A stretch of 64,000 nucleotides of DNA, taken from JAFLCM01 sp964510955 (GTDB lineage Bacteria; Planctomycetota; Phycisphaerae; Phycisphaerales; UBA1924). A program made the translations under genes and the position numbers. The DNA lies in the NCBI GenBank assembly GCA_964510955.1, contig CAZEDW010000009.1, forward strand, positions 1 to 64,000. The letters are read 5' to 3'. The notes beneath the pieces were generated by a model, which was not told where the DNA came from, ran no database searches, and was given only the letters and a program-made list of their open reading frames with translations. This document shows positions 1-7,900 of the stretch, one piece after another (within the stretch, counting starts at the first letter, position 1; each line of letters begins with the position of its first letter).

Positions 1-399
1 GTGGGCGGGTGCTGGGCGGCGATGTGTGTGATTCTCGCGGCCCGGGGCTTGGCCGCGGATATTCCGGTGTACCTCCTTGTGGCCGGGGTTACCGCCGTGG
101 TGGGCTTTGTGGTCTTTGTGATCTGCTCCATCCTGTGGATCGGCTTTGACCAGCCGCTGGGGGTTTCGGCGCTGCGGCTGGCGGCGATCTACGCGATCAC
201 AGACCTGGTGCTGGTGGGGATGGCGACGATCCCCGGGGTGGGGCAGATCGGCATTCTCCGCTGGCTCGCCTCGATGTTTGTCTACTACACGCTGATGACG
301 CGGTGGCTGGACATGGAGGGGCGCGACGTGTTCATCGTGTCGTTCCTGAGCACGCTGGCGCGGGCGGCGGTGTTCATCACCATCGTGATGATGTTCTGA
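1..399 (+). CDS. Multi-pass membrane protein, C-terminal part (5' end outside window)
   Basis: The frame is open from the first base, so the gene very probably starts upstream and only about 132 C-terminal residues are seen. The visible part is strongly hydrophobic, with about four membrane segments (roughly residues 18-50, 55-80, 85-97 and 108-132). The architecture resembles Yip1-like or other small integral membrane proteins, but I recognise no diagnostic motif. It ends 32 bp before an ABC transporter ATPase on the same strand, so it may share that transcript. Function is not assigned. Confidence 0.55.
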   Translation: MGGCWAAMCVILAARGLAADIPVYLLVAGVTAVVGFVVFVICSILWIGFDQPLGVSALRLAAIYAITDLVLVGMATIPGVGQIGILRWLASMFVYYTLMTRWLDMEGRDVFIVSFLSTLARAAVFITIVMMF

Positions 400-431
400 C
401 CGCGCCGGGGCGGGGCCGGTGCTGGTACCCT

Positions 432-1295
432 ATGGCGATGCCTCCCGCGACGGCCGACGCCGCCCCGAGTCTCGCCCAGCCCGCCGCGCCACCCTCGCGC
501 GGACTGCTGGAGCTGCGCGAGGTCTCCAAGCGGTTCAAGGACTCGACGGAGCTGGTGCTGGACCGGATCACGCTGGTGTGCCGCCCGGGGGAGTTCGTGG
601 TGGTGGTCGGACCGAGCGGGTCGGGCAAGAGCACGCTGCTGAACATCGCGGCGGGGATGCTTCGCCCGGACTCGGGGTCGGCGACTCTCGACGGGCGCCC
701 GATCCTGTACCCGGGGCCGGAGCGGGCGATGGTGTTCCAGGAGCACGGGTTGTTCCCGTGGCTGACCGCGTGGGAGAACGTCGAGTTCGGGTTGAAGATG
801 GCGAGCGTGCCCGTGGCGGAACGGCGCGAGCGCGTGGACGCGGCGCTGGACATGGTGAAGCTGCGCGGGGCGGGGGAGAAGCTGGTGCACCAGCTCTCGG
901 GAGGGATGCGCCAGCGGATCGCCATCGCGCGGTCGCTGGTGGTCAACCCGGCGGTGCTGCTGATGGACGAGCCGTTCGCGGCCCTGGACGCTCAGACCCG
1001 CACCAACATGCACATCGAGCTGCAGCAGGTGTGGACCCAGACGCGCAAAACGATCCTCTTTGTGACCCACTCGGTGGGCGAGGCGGTTCGCCTGGCCGAC
1101 CGCATCATCGTGCTCAGCTCGCACCCGGGGCGGGTGCGCAAGGAGTTCGCGGTGGACCTCGGTCACCCGCGGCCGATGGACAGCAAGGAACTGGCGGAGC
1201 TGGGGCGCCAGGTGCGTGCGGAGATTCAGGACGAGGTGAACCGGCGGGGCGCCGGTGGCGCGGTCGGGGCGGGGTCGGAGGCTGACACAGCGTGA
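432..1295 (+). CDS. ABC transporter ATP-binding protein, NitT/TauT (nitrate/sulfonate) type
   Basis: ATPase subunit of an importer of the nitrate/taurine/alkanesulfonate type. The 287-residue product has a Walker A motif GPSGSGKST (residues 60-68), a Q-loop at Q103, the signature LSGGMRQR from residue 155, Walker B VLLMDE (175-180) and the H-loop His213. The segment FQEHGLFPWLT after the Q-loop is typical of SsuB/TauB/NrtD-like ATPases. The ATG at 432 is chosen because the frame upstream of it has no conserved sequence. The stop overlaps the permease start by 4 bp (ATGA), which implies translational coupling. No substrate-binding protein lies in the window, so the substrate is unknown. Confidence 0.9.
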   Translation: MAMPPATADAAPSLAQPAAPPSRGLLELREVSKRFKDSTELVLDRITLVCRPGEFVVVVGPSGSGKSTLLNIAAGMLRPDSGSATLDGRPILYPGPERAMVFQEHGLFPWLTAWENVEFGLKMASVPVAERRERVDAALDMVKLRGAGEKLVHQLSGGMRQRIAIARSLVVNPAVLLMDEPFAALDAQTRTNMHIELQQVWTQTRKTILFVTHSVGEAVRLADRIIVLSSHPGRVRKEFAVDLGHPRPMDSKELAELGRQVRAEIQDEVNRRGAGGAVGAGSEADTA

Positions 1296-2170
1296 TGAGG
1301 CGCCTGAAAATCGTGGGGGTGTGGCTGCTGATCCTGCTGACGTGGGAAGCGGCGTACCGCGCGATCGACTGGAAAGCGTGGGTGTTCCCGGCGCCCAGCC
1401 ACGTGGTGGACGCGACGCTGGGGATGCTCAACGTGCGCACCTACCTGGGCGATCCGCTGCACGCGGGGTGGCCGCTGAAGCCCGACCCGGGGGCGGAGGT
1501 GATGGTGGACGGGGCGGGCGACGGCGGAGGCGCGGCGCACGTCTGGGGCAGCCCGCTGATGGTGGCGCTGCCGGTGAGCGGGCTGCGGCTGCTGGCGGGG
1601 TTCGCGGTTTCGCTGGCGCTGGGGCTGGTGCTGGGCGTGACGATGTGGCGGGTGGAGTTCTTCAACAGCGTCTTCGGGCCGGTTTTTCTGGGGCTCCAGA
1701 CACTGCCGAGCGTGTGCTGGGTGCCGGTGGCGATCCTGCTGTTCGGGATCAACGAGACCAGCATCCTGTTCGTGCTGGTGATGGGGAGCTTTTTCGCGAT
1801 GGCGATATCCATGCGCGACGGGATGCGCACGGTGCCGCCGATCTACATCGCGGCGGGGGTGATGCTGGGCGCGCGGAAGCTGCGGCTGTACCGGCACGTG
1901 CTGCTGCCGAGCTGCCTGCCGGCGATGGCGGGGACGCTGCGCCAGGGGTTCGGGTTTGCGTGGCGGAGTTTGATGGGGGCGGAGCTGATTTTGATCGTGC
2001 AGCGGCGGGGGCTGGGGTTTCTGCTGAACGCCGGTCGGGATTTCGCCGACGTGGCGCAGGTGGTGGCGGTGATGGTGGTGATGGTCGGGGTGGGGATGGC
2101 GATCGACCGGTGGGTGTTTGCGCCGCTGGAGAAACGGGTGAGGGTGAGGTTTGGGTTGGTGAGGGGGTGA
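1292..2170 (+). CDS. ABC transporter permease, NitT/TauT type
   Basis: Membrane subunit (292 residues) partnered with the preceding ATPase, whose stop codon it overlaps. An N-terminal membrane segment is followed by a block of five or six helices from about residue 95. The EAA-type cytoplasmic loop that docks on the ATPase is visible around residues 190-215 (AAGVMLGARKLRLYRHVLLP). Residues 65-90 form a Gly/Asp-rich extracytoplasmic stretch (VDGAGDGGGAAH) that is not usual in SsuC/TauC and may be a repeat-driven expansion. After the stop come purine-rich DNA and a heptanucleotide array. No binding protein follows. Confidence 0.88.
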   Translation: MMRRLKIVGVWLLILLTWEAAYRAIDWKAWVFPAPSHVVDATLGMLNVRTYLGDPLHAGWPLKPDPGAEVMVDGAGDGGGAAHVWGSPLMVALPVSGLRLLAGFAVSLALGLVLGVTMWRVEFFNSVFGPVFLGLQTLPSVCWVPVAILLFGINETSILFVLVMGSFFAMAISMRDGMRTVPPIYIAAGVMLGARKLRLYRHVLLPSCLPAMAGTLRQGFGFAWRSLMGAELILIVQRRGLGFLLNAGRDFADVAQVVAVMVVMVGVGMAIDRWVFAPLEKRVRVRFGLVRG

Positions 2171-2188
2171 GGGAGAGGGGGGCAGGGG

Positions 2189-2279
2189 GCTCAGAGCTCA
2201 GAGCTCAAAGCTCAAAGCTCAAATGGCGAATGGCAAATGGCGAGTGGCGAGTGGGGAGTGGGGAGTGGGGAGTCGGTGG
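2189..2279. repeat. Heptanucleotide tandem array (13 units) with graded divergence
   Basis: Thirteen consecutive units of exactly 7 bp. In order: gctcaga x2, gctcaaa x3, tggcgaa, tggcaaa, tggcgag x2, tggggag x3, tcggtgg. Neighbouring units are identical or nearly so while the ends differ, as expected from stepwise unit duplication. It resembles the short tandemly repeated repetitive (STRR) heptamers described in cyanobacteria in form, not in sequence. Similar heptamer arrays lie inside the aconitase-family gene at about 52 kb. Confidence 0.9.
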
Positions 2280-2501
2280 AGTTTGTGCGGCTTGTGGCTT
2301 TGGGTGTGATCGGAACGGGAGGGTGGATGGTGGGCGACGGGGTTGGGTTGGTCGAGAGGGGCTGTGGGGTGCTGATTGAAAGCCTGCATGCAAGCGTGTG
2401 GTTGGCGCGGCATCGTGTGATGGCGCGCCGGCCGGCTTTCGCCGGCGGTTGAGACTGAAGCAACACATTCGAGATGTCGAAACACTGGATGTGCCGAGGG
2501 T

Positions 2502-2522
2502 CCACCCGCCGCGGACGGGTGG
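2502..2522. repeat. Palindromic hairpin, REP-like
   Basis: A perfect 7-bp stem CCACCCG/CGGGTGG around a 7-nt loop, flanked by GT and GCAC. There is no T-run, so it is not an intrinsic terminator. Its GTGGC-type ends recall the hairpins at 18.1-18.3 kb. Confidence 0.5.
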
Positions 2523-2768
2523 GCACTGGGCGGAAGGGCTTTGGTGTGCCCCTCTACCCATACAGGCCGCGCCCCTGGATTTGCGCACGGATGCGGTGAT
2601 GCGTGGTGGCGGAATCGGCGCAAGTGCTTCTCCGGCGGGCGGTAACAAAAATCTTTGGCGCGCTGCGGATTTTGGGGTCGGGCTGGGCGTGTCGTGCGCA
2701 CAGACTTGGTCATTCGCATTGGGGCGGGTGGCGCCCTGGGCTTTGCTCGATGGGCCGCATGGACGGAC

Positions 2769-2788
2769 CGGGCCGATGCGGCCCGGCG
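2769..2788. repeat. GC-rich hairpin just downstream of the minus-strand gene ending at 2798
   Basis: A perfect CCGGGCC/GGCCCGG stem with a 5-nt loop (gatgc), about 10 bp beyond the stop of the secreted-protein gene. No U-tract follows on the minus strand. It may stabilise the mRNA 3' end rather than terminate. Confidence 0.45.
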
Positions 2789-2797
2789 GGGTGATTG

Positions 2798-3925
2798 CTA
2801 CTTGCAGTAGGCCGCCAGTCGCTTCACGACGAGCTTGGCGCAGTCGTCGGCGGCTTTAGGCGACACGGCGTTGAAGTCGGCGTGGTGGTTGTTCTGGAAG
2901 TCCACCGCGACGAGTTGACCCTGCTTGTCGCAGATCGCGAAGTGGACGGCGCCGACATTGTTCCTGCCCATGATGTAGTCGGCGAAGAGCACGTAGTCCG
3001 CCTCGGGCGGGTTGGCCTTGACGTGGGCGCTGAACGCGCGGGCCATGGACCAAAGCACTTTCTGCTCGTTCATGTCGGCGGCGATGGCGAGCCTGGGAGC
3101 GCTGTCGGACGCGGTGGCGCTGGTGAGCTTGGCGGCGTTGATCTGGGCGGCGATGTCTCTGGCGCACGGGGCGCAGGGCGCATCGCCCGCGTGCGGGGGG
3201 TAGATGAGCACGGTGGACTTTGCGGCGGCCTTGCGGAACGCCGCGGTGCGCTGCTCGATAGCGTCGAGCTCGGGCTGGTCGGGGACGCCGGAGGCCTTGC
3301 GGAACTGGTTGGCGATCTTGCCGTGGGCTTCGCCGGCGGCGGGGTCTCCCAGCGCCAGCGCGGGGCGGAGGCGGTTGGCCACCAGCAGGCAGGCGTCCAT
3401 GGGCTCGTGGATGGAGGCCTTGTCGAAGGCTTCCTGCCCCTTCATCAGGTCATCGGCCCACGCGAGCGCGCCTTGCTTGTCAACGATGAGGGTGCGGACC
3501 TGGGTGAAGCCGGTTTTGTGGGTGCCGAGCATGTCGGTGAACATGGTGTACTCGGTGGGCTGGGGGTTGGCGCGGACGAACTCACCCAGTGCCTCGGCGG
3601 TGCGGGCGATGTCTGCGCCCTCGGGCGGGTTGAACGCGGTGTCGCTGGTTTCGAGATCGGTCATGCCGGCCTTCTCCAGGAACATGGCGACGACACGGCC
3701 GACCTGCGGCATGGGGGTGCCGGCGAGTCGCGCCGGGAGCACGGTGAGCGGTGTGCGGCTGCCGAGGGCCTTGAACTTCGCCGCGACGGCCGGGGCGGGG
3801 GCGACTGTGGAGGCGGCGGCGGCGGGCTGCGGCGCCGGTTCGCCCTGCGAGCAGGTGGCGGCGCCGGCGATGGAGATCACGGAGGCGGCGAGGAGCATCA
3901 CGGGGCGGCGCTGGGAACGGTTCAT
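2798..3925 (-). CDS. Secreted protein of unknown function with two related halves
   Basis: A 375-residue product with an N-terminal signal peptide (residues 1-24) and an Ala/Pro-rich linker. I recognise no family. The chain appears to have two related halves: both contain a run like EFVRANPQPTEYTMFTDM / AHVKANPPEADYVLFADY followed by V..A..DKQG(A/Q)L. A CAPC motif lies in the middle (about residues 250-253), in the order of a thioredoxin-like CxxC, but no fold is proven. The start has a good AAAGGA ribosome site. It lies 81 bp downstream of a TetR gene on the same strand, and an operator-like palindrome 16-43 bp upstream of the start suggests TetR control. Confidence 0.75.
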   Translation of the reverse strand: MNRSQRRPVMLLAASVISIAGAATCSQGEPAPQPAAAASTVAPAPAVAAKFKALGSRTPLTVLPARLAGTPMPQVGRVVAMFLEKAGMTDLETSDTAFNPPEGADIARTAEALGEFVRANPQPTEYTMFTDMLGTHKTGFTQVRTLIVDKQGALAWADDLMKGQEAFDKASIHEPMDACLLVANRLRPALALGDPAAGEAHGKIANQFRKASGVPDQPELDAIEQRTAAFRKAAAKSTVLIYPPHAGDAPCAPCARDIAAQINAAKLTSATASDSAPRLAIAADMNEQKVLWSMARAFSAHVKANPPEADYVLFADYIMGRNNVGAVHFAICDKQGQLVAVDFQNNHHADFNAVSPKAADDCAKLVVKRLAAYCK

Positions 3926-3941
3926 GGCGGGGTCCTTTCTG

Positions 3942-3969
3942 AATACAGTGAGTGTTTGCTTACATTTAC
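3942..3969. promoter_or_regulatory. Probable TetR operator, site 1 (upstream of secreted protein)
   Basis: A 28-bp site matching the site at 4664-4691 at about 19 positions, including AATAC, GT, AG, GT and GCTTACA. It lies 17-44 bp upstream of the start codon of the secreted protein, suited to repression of that gene. Confidence 0.6.
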
Positions 3970-4006
3970 GACACGATTGAAGCGTCGGGGCGTCCTGACC
4001 GCGGGG

Positions 4007-4633
4007 TCAGGGGGCGGCGCTGCCGAGGAGTTGGGTTCCGATGTCGATCATCAGGCGGCGGCGTTCGCGCTCGCTCAGAAGGTCGAGCTCGCGCACGATG
4101 CTGGCGACGGTGCCCAGGCCGACCAGGGCCCAGGCGGCCAGGCCGGGGTCGGCCGCAAGGTTGTTGCTCCTGCGTGCGCGCGATGCGGCGCTGGGGCGGT
4201 CGGGGGCGGCGGCGCGGTGCTTGTTCACCTGGTTGAGCACGAAGCGCTGGTAACGCAGGTACATGTCGGACATGGCCTTGCGGATGTCCGGGTCGTCGGT
4301 CTCGCCAAGGCCGGCGAAAATGATGCGGGAGTGGCCGAACTCGCCGAGGTGGGTGGACTCGTAGTCGAGCAGGCGTGCGGCGGTGGAGCCGGCTTGCGCG
4401 GTGTCGGCCACGCCTTCCCAGGTTCGGGCCGAGAGGTCGTAGACGTATTCGATGGAGGCGATGAACATGGCCTTCTTGTCGGGCCAGAGGCGGTAGAGGA
4501 TGTTCTGCTGGACCTTGCAGCGTTTGGCGAGCTCCGCCGTCGTGGCCCGGCGGTAGCCCAGATCGACGAACGCCCGGGCGATCACGGGGATCAGCTCACG
4601 GCGTTTGACGTTGGCGAGGCTGGGGCGGGGCAT
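4007..4633 (-). CDS. TetR/AcrR family transcriptional repressor
   Basis: A 208-residue regulator. The N-terminal winged-less helix-turn-helix occupies about residues 10-55 (FVDLGYRRATTAELAKRC, then VQQNILYRLWPDKKAMF), the usual TetR DNA-binding layout with an unusual Gln-Gln-Asn in the recognition helix. The remainder is a helical ligand-binding domain without recognisable specificity. It is upstream of, and on the same strand as, the secreted protein at 2798-3925. A near-perfect 28-bp palindrome 31-58 bp before its own start and a matching site before the next gene imply autoregulation and co-regulation. Confidence 0.88.
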   Translation of the reverse strand: MPRPSLANVKRRELIPVIARAFVDLGYRRATTAELAKRCKVQQNILYRLWPDKKAMFIASIEYVYDLSARTWEGVADTAQAGSTAARLLDYESTHLGEFGHSRIIFAGLGETDDPDIRKAMSDMYLRYQRFVLNQVNKHRAAAPDRPSAASRARRSNNLAADPGLAAWALVGLGTVASIVRELDLLSERERRRLMIDIGTQLLGSAAP

Positions 4634-4663
4634 CTGGGAGGGGGTAGGGGATGGGGCCAGACG

Positions 4664-4691
4664 AATACCGTCAGCGTACGCTTACAGTATT
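4664..4691. promoter_or_regulatory. Probable TetR operator, site 2 (autoregulatory palindrome)
   Basis: A 28-bp near-perfect palindrome with core AGCGTACGCT and outer arms AATAC/GTATT. Only two base pairs of the dyad mismatch. It is immediately upstream of the TetR gene and shares its pattern with the site at 3942-3969. Confidence 0.7.
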
Positions 4692-4815
4692 GGATGCAAT
4701 TGTACCGAAGTCAAGCCTATGGGAAACTGCTTCCGTTCTCCGGGGGGGGAGTGAGCGGGGGCGGAGGGTGGGCCTGTACAACTTCGCCCGCGAAAACCCC
4801 GGAAACTGCCGGGGG

Positions 4816-5589
4816 CTACTCGGAAAGGGTGTACCGGTCTATGGAGTACCCACATTCGGGGCATACGGGATGGGATAGCCCCCGCAGGTCATAGCCGCAG
4901 CTTGGGCACTGATTACGGGGGCGACGCCACGATGCGAGAATGAGCCCACAGGGAAGCGCTAGGACCACGAGCAAATAGAACAACTGGCCGCGACACAGCG
5001 CGTTGAGGAGCCAGGGGAACGCCCACCAGTTGATCGCGTAGCGCGTCGATGTGGTGCGACCGCTCAGGAGCATCCGCTTGGTCTCGCGGGCGTGCTCGGC
5101 TTCGATGCCGTCAGGGTCGAACCCGGCTTGCGAGTCCAGGTAATCGGTGACGCATTTCGGATTCTTGAGTATGGCGGGCATTGGATCCAGCCCGCGAATC
5201 GTTCCGGCGTGGCTCGACTTAACCACCGCGTCAACTCTGCATGTGATCGATTCAACCAACGGGAAGAAGCGCAGAGTATCGACCTGGAACCCGAGACCCG
5301 CATAAAGCCAAGAGTACGGCGGCGGTTCATCGAGTTTCAAACCCAATCCGGCGGCGGAGAGTGTGACCCCCATCCCCGTACCCCTTGGCCCGACACCCGT
5401 CAACTCGCCGGGCCCAAGCAGCCACCGGAAGAATCCCGAAACGCTGACAAGGCCAAGCAGCGCCAGCCCGACCCGTTGGCGCATCCGAGTAGTCCGCAAC
5501 TTCTCCATCAGGTATCGCCGCATAAGCTTCTCGCTTGCAGATTCTCCCGCATGGTATCCGCGCCTGTACTCTGCACTGATCGCGCGCAC
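4816..5589 (-). CDS. Membrane protein with C-terminal CPxCGY zinc ribbon
   Basis: Up to 257 residues when started at the GTG at 5589. In-frame ATGs at 5523 and 5508 are equally plausible because no strong ribosome site decides. A membrane segment lies near residues 40-60 and another at about 205-228. The C-terminus carries a four-cysteine zinc ribbon, CPSCGYDLRGLSHPVCPECG, a signature I know from many small planctomycetal membrane proteins of unknown role. A second protein of this kind is at 13360-13800. The middle region may be extracytoplasmic. No function can be given. Confidence 0.7.
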   Translation of the reverse strand: MRAISAEYRRGYHAGESASEKLMRRYLMEKLRTTRMRQRVGLALLGLVSVSGFFRWLLGPGELTGVGPRGTGMGVTLSAAGLGLKLDEPPPYSWLYAGLGFQVDTLRFFPLVESITCRVDAVVKSSHAGTIRGLDPMPAILKNPKCVTDYLDSQAGFDPDGIEAEHARETKRMLLSGRTTSTRYAINWWAFPWLLNALCRGQLFYLLVVLALPCGLILASWRRPRNQCPSCGYDLRGLSHPVCPECGYSIDRYTLSE

Positions 5590-5647
5590 CTAAGGACGTC
5601 GAGCTATTTCGTTGAAGTGTGTCCGGTCTGCAGTCTCGCTGCCACCC

Positions 5648-7243
5648 ATGCCCTCGAGTCCCACAATCGAATTCCGCAACATCTCCAAGTCGTTCGGCGG
5701 CGTCGCAGCGCTGCGGGGGGTTTCGTTTATGGTGGCGGCGGGCACCGTACACGCCGTGGTGGGGGAGAACGGGGCGGGGAAGAGCACGCTGATGAAGGTG
5801 CTGTCGGGGGCGATCCGGGCGGACGCGGGGGCGATGGTGCTAGACGGTGCGGTGTTTGAGCCGGCGAGCCCGGGCGCGGCGCAGCGGGCGGGGGTGGCGA
5901 TCGTGCACCAGGAGCTGTCGCTGGCGCCGCATCTGAGTGTGGCGGAGAATGTGTTTCTGGGGAGGTGGCCGCGCCGCGCGGGGATGCGCGGGCTGGGGGG
6001 GACGATGGTGGACTTTGGCGAGCTTCGGCGGCGCGCGGAGGCGGTGCTGCACGGGCTGGGCCTGGACGTGCCGGGCGGCGTGACGGTGCTCGCGGGTTCG
6101 CTGAGCGTGGCGCAGCAGCAGATGGTGGAGATCGCCCGGGCGCTGTCGATGGATTGCCGTGTGCTGGTTCTGGACGAGCCTTCGGCGGTGCTGACGCCGT
6201 CGGAGGTGGAGAGGCTGTTCGTGGCAGTGCGGGGGTTGACAGCGCGCGGCGTGAGCGTGCTGTACATCTCGCACCGGTTGGAGGAGGTGTTCGCGCTGGC
6301 GCAATCGGTGACGGTGCTGCGCGACGGCGGGCATGTTTCGACGCGACCGATCGGCGAAGTGACGCGCGGGTCGCTCGTCCGCGAGGCTGTGGGGCGGGAT
6401 GTGGAGGTGGCGGGCGGTGCGGCACGGCGGAGCGGCGTCGCCGGCGCTCCGGTGCTGCGGACGCGGGGGCTGTGCTGCCGTGGGCGGTTTGAGGATGTAA
6501 CGCTGGAAGTTCGGGCGGGGGAGGTGTTTGGGCTGGCGGGGCTGGTGGGGTCGGGGCGGTCGTCGCTGGCGATGGCGCTGTTTGGAGCGGCGCCGGTGAC
6601 GGGCGGGTGGTTTGAGGTGGGTGGGGGCGAGAGTGATGGGGGTGAAGGGGGAGATCGGGGTGATGGGGGTGATGCGGCGGCGGGGCGGGGGCGAGGCCCG
6701 TTCTCATCGGTCAGGGCGGCGATGGCGGCGGGGGTTGTCATGGCGCCGGAGGACCGCAAGCGGCAGGGGCTGCTGCTGGCGCGCCCGATCCGGGAAAATC
6801 TGGTGCTGGGCGACGAGCGCGCACTCGCGCGGATGGGCGTGGTGTCCGGGCGGCTCGAGCGCGGGTTCGCGGGCGAACTGGTGCGCCGGTTCGGCGTGAA
6901 GGTGGCTCCGCGGCGCGGGGCCGAGGCGCCGGCGTGGACGCTGAGCGGCGGGAATCAGCAGAAGGTGCTGCTGGCGCGGTGGCTGGCCCGCGGGACGCGC
7001 CTGGTGATCCTCGACGAGCCGACGCGCGGCGTCGACGTGGGCGCGAAGGCGGAGATTCACGCGCTGGTGCGCGGGGCCGCCGAGCGGGGGATGGGCGTGC
7101 TGATGGTCTCGAGTGATTTGCCGGAACTGATCGGCGTGTGCGACCGGATCGGGGTGATGTGCCGGGGGAGGCTGGTGGGGGTGCTAAACAACGCGGGGCG
7201 GGGAGTTTCGCAGGAAGCGGTGATGGGGATGGCGGTGGGGTGA
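5648..7243 (+). CDS. Sugar/nucleoside ABC importer ATPase with two ATPase domains (RbsA/MglA type)
   Basis: A 531-residue fused double ATPase of the ribose/galactose/autoinducer-2/nucleoside importer class. Domain 1 has Walker A GENGAGKST (residues 39-47), a degenerate signature LSVAQQQM and Walker B VLVLDEPS. Domain 2 has the usual weakened Walker A (GLVGSGRSS), signature LSGGNQQK and Walker B LVILDEPTRG, the diagnostic RbsA pattern. Between the domain-2 Walker A and its Q-loop region, residues about 324-350 form a Gly/Asp-rich insert made by a 9-bp DNA repeat. ATG 5648 fits the family N-terminus. No permease or binding protein is adjacent, because the next gene is convergent, so the subunit is orphaned here. 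Confidence 0.9.
   Translation: MPSSPTIEFRNISKSFGGVAALRGVSFMVAAGTVHAVVGENGAGKSTLMKVLSGAIRADAGAMVLDGAVFEPASPGAAQRAGVAIVHQELSLAPHLSVAENVFLGRWPRRAGMRGLGGTMVDFGELRRRAEAVLHGLGLDVPGGVTVLAGSLSVAQQQMVEIARALSMDCRVLVLDEPSAVLTPSEVERLFVAVRGLTARGVSVLYISHRLEEVFALAQSVTVLRDGGHVSTRPIGEVTRGSLVREAVGRDVEVAGGAARRSGVAGAPVLRTRGLCCRGRFEDVTLEVRAGEVFGLAGLVGSGRSSLAMALFGAAPVTGGWFEVGGGESDGGEGGDRGDGGDAAAGRGRGPFSSVRAAMAAGVVMAPEDRKRQGLLLARPIRENLVLGDERALARMGVVSGRLERGFAGELVRRFGVKVAPRRGAEAPAWTLSGGNQQKVLLARWLARGTRLVILDEPTRGVDVGAKAEIHALVRGAAERGMGVLMVSSDLPELIGVCDRIGVMCRGRLVGVLNNAGRGVSQEAVMGMAVG
6633..6677 (+). repeat. 9-bp tandem repeat inside ABC ATPase gene
   Basis: Five units of a nonamer close to gtgatgggg (gtgatgggg, gtgaagggg, gagatcggg, gtgatgggg, gtgatgcgg). 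The unit is three codons long, so copy number can change without a frameshift. It encodes Gly/Asp/Glu triplets. Confidence 0.8.
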
Positions 7244-7267
7244 AAAAGGGCCCCGAAGTCCCGCGAG

Positions 7268-7864
7268 TCAACCGCGCTTACGCCGGCAGCCGATCATTCC
7301 GGCGAGAGCCGCCAACGCCGGCGCGCCAGGCCCGGGCGTGTGGTGGATGAACAGCGCGACATCGAACGGGAAAGCGAACCCGGGGCCGTAGTTGGTGACG
7401 ATCAGGGTCCACTGATCGCGGTGGTTCTCGCCGCCGGGATGTGTCTCGCTGTGGTTCTCAATGCGGAGGACATCTCCTACAGGATTGAAAGGAAACTTGA
7501 AGGCTTGGATGTGATCGTGGATGGCGGGTTCGACATCGTCCTCGTGGTCGATGCCCTTGACCTTCAGGTGATCGAATGAAAGCTTGAGCCAGTTGTGAGT
7601 ATTGGGAAGGTTGAGATCGCGGCTGAGGTCCACGCTGGCTTTCCAGTTGACGCCGCGTTCGATCCCCTGGGCGTCCTTTGTATCGAGCGTGATGTGCTCC
7701 TCGCCTGAGATCACGCCGTCCCAGCGCCAGACCACTTCGAAGTCGAACTTGGTGTCGACGTTGATCTGGCCGCTTGCGATGTCGATCGGGTACACGACTG
7801 GCGCGCCGTGAACCGGTGCTGCGGCAGCCGCAACGAGAATCGCGATACGAAGTGTCTTGTGCAT
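7268..7864 (-). CDS. Secreted protein with PEP-CTERM-like C-terminal sorting tail
   Basis: A 198-residue exported protein. The ATG at 7864 begins a clear signal peptide (MHKTLRIAILVAAAAAPVHG). The body is rich in beta-strand-like segments with several His-Asp clusters (HEDDVEPAIHDH, HSETHPGGENH). The C-terminus reads PGPGAPALAALAGMIGCRRKRG: Pro/Gly motif, hydrophobic helix, then a basic cluster, the architecture of PEP-CTERM-like sorting signals handled by exosortase-type systems. An upstream extension of the frame crosses a strong palindrome and is not believed. It is convergent with the sugar ABC ATPase and lies downstream of the sirtuin on the same strand. Function unknown. Confidence 0.72.
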   Translation of the reverse strand: MHKTLRIAILVAAAAAPVHGAPVVYPIDIASGQINVDTKFDFEVVWRWDGVISGEEHITLDTKDAQGIERGVNWKASVDLSRDLNLPNTHNWLKLSFDHLKVKGIDHEDDVEPAIHDHIQAFKFPFNPVGDVLRIENHSETHPGGENHRDQWTLIVTNYGPGFAFPFDVALFIHHTPGPGAPALAALAGMIGCRRKRG

Positions 7865-7900
7865 TGGCGCCTCCAGCGGGGTGCGGGACCTGGGTTCTGA

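Larger units (their letters stand above)
2171..2797. other. 627-bp gene-free region with tandem repeats and hairpins
   Basis: No convincing gene lies between the ABC permease and the convergent secreted-protein gene; the short open frames are low-complexity and lack ribosome sites. The region holds a heptanucleotide array (2189-2279), a near-palindrome around TGCATGCA (near 2390), a CCGGC/GCCGG hairpin (near 2435), a CCACCCG/CGGGTGG hairpin (2502-2522), and a CCGGGCC/GGCCCGG hairpin just beyond the stop of the minus-strand gene. Confidence 0.7.

Noticed and set aside
2189..2279. CRISPR array
   Set aside because: Units are 7 bp with no spacers and no cas gene is near.
2795..4894. Long open frame of about 700 codons on the plus strand opposite the TetR and secreted-protein genes
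   Set aside because: It is Gly/Val/Asp-rich with no recognisable domain and lies antisense to two genes with clear homology or signals; high-GC DNA produces such frames.
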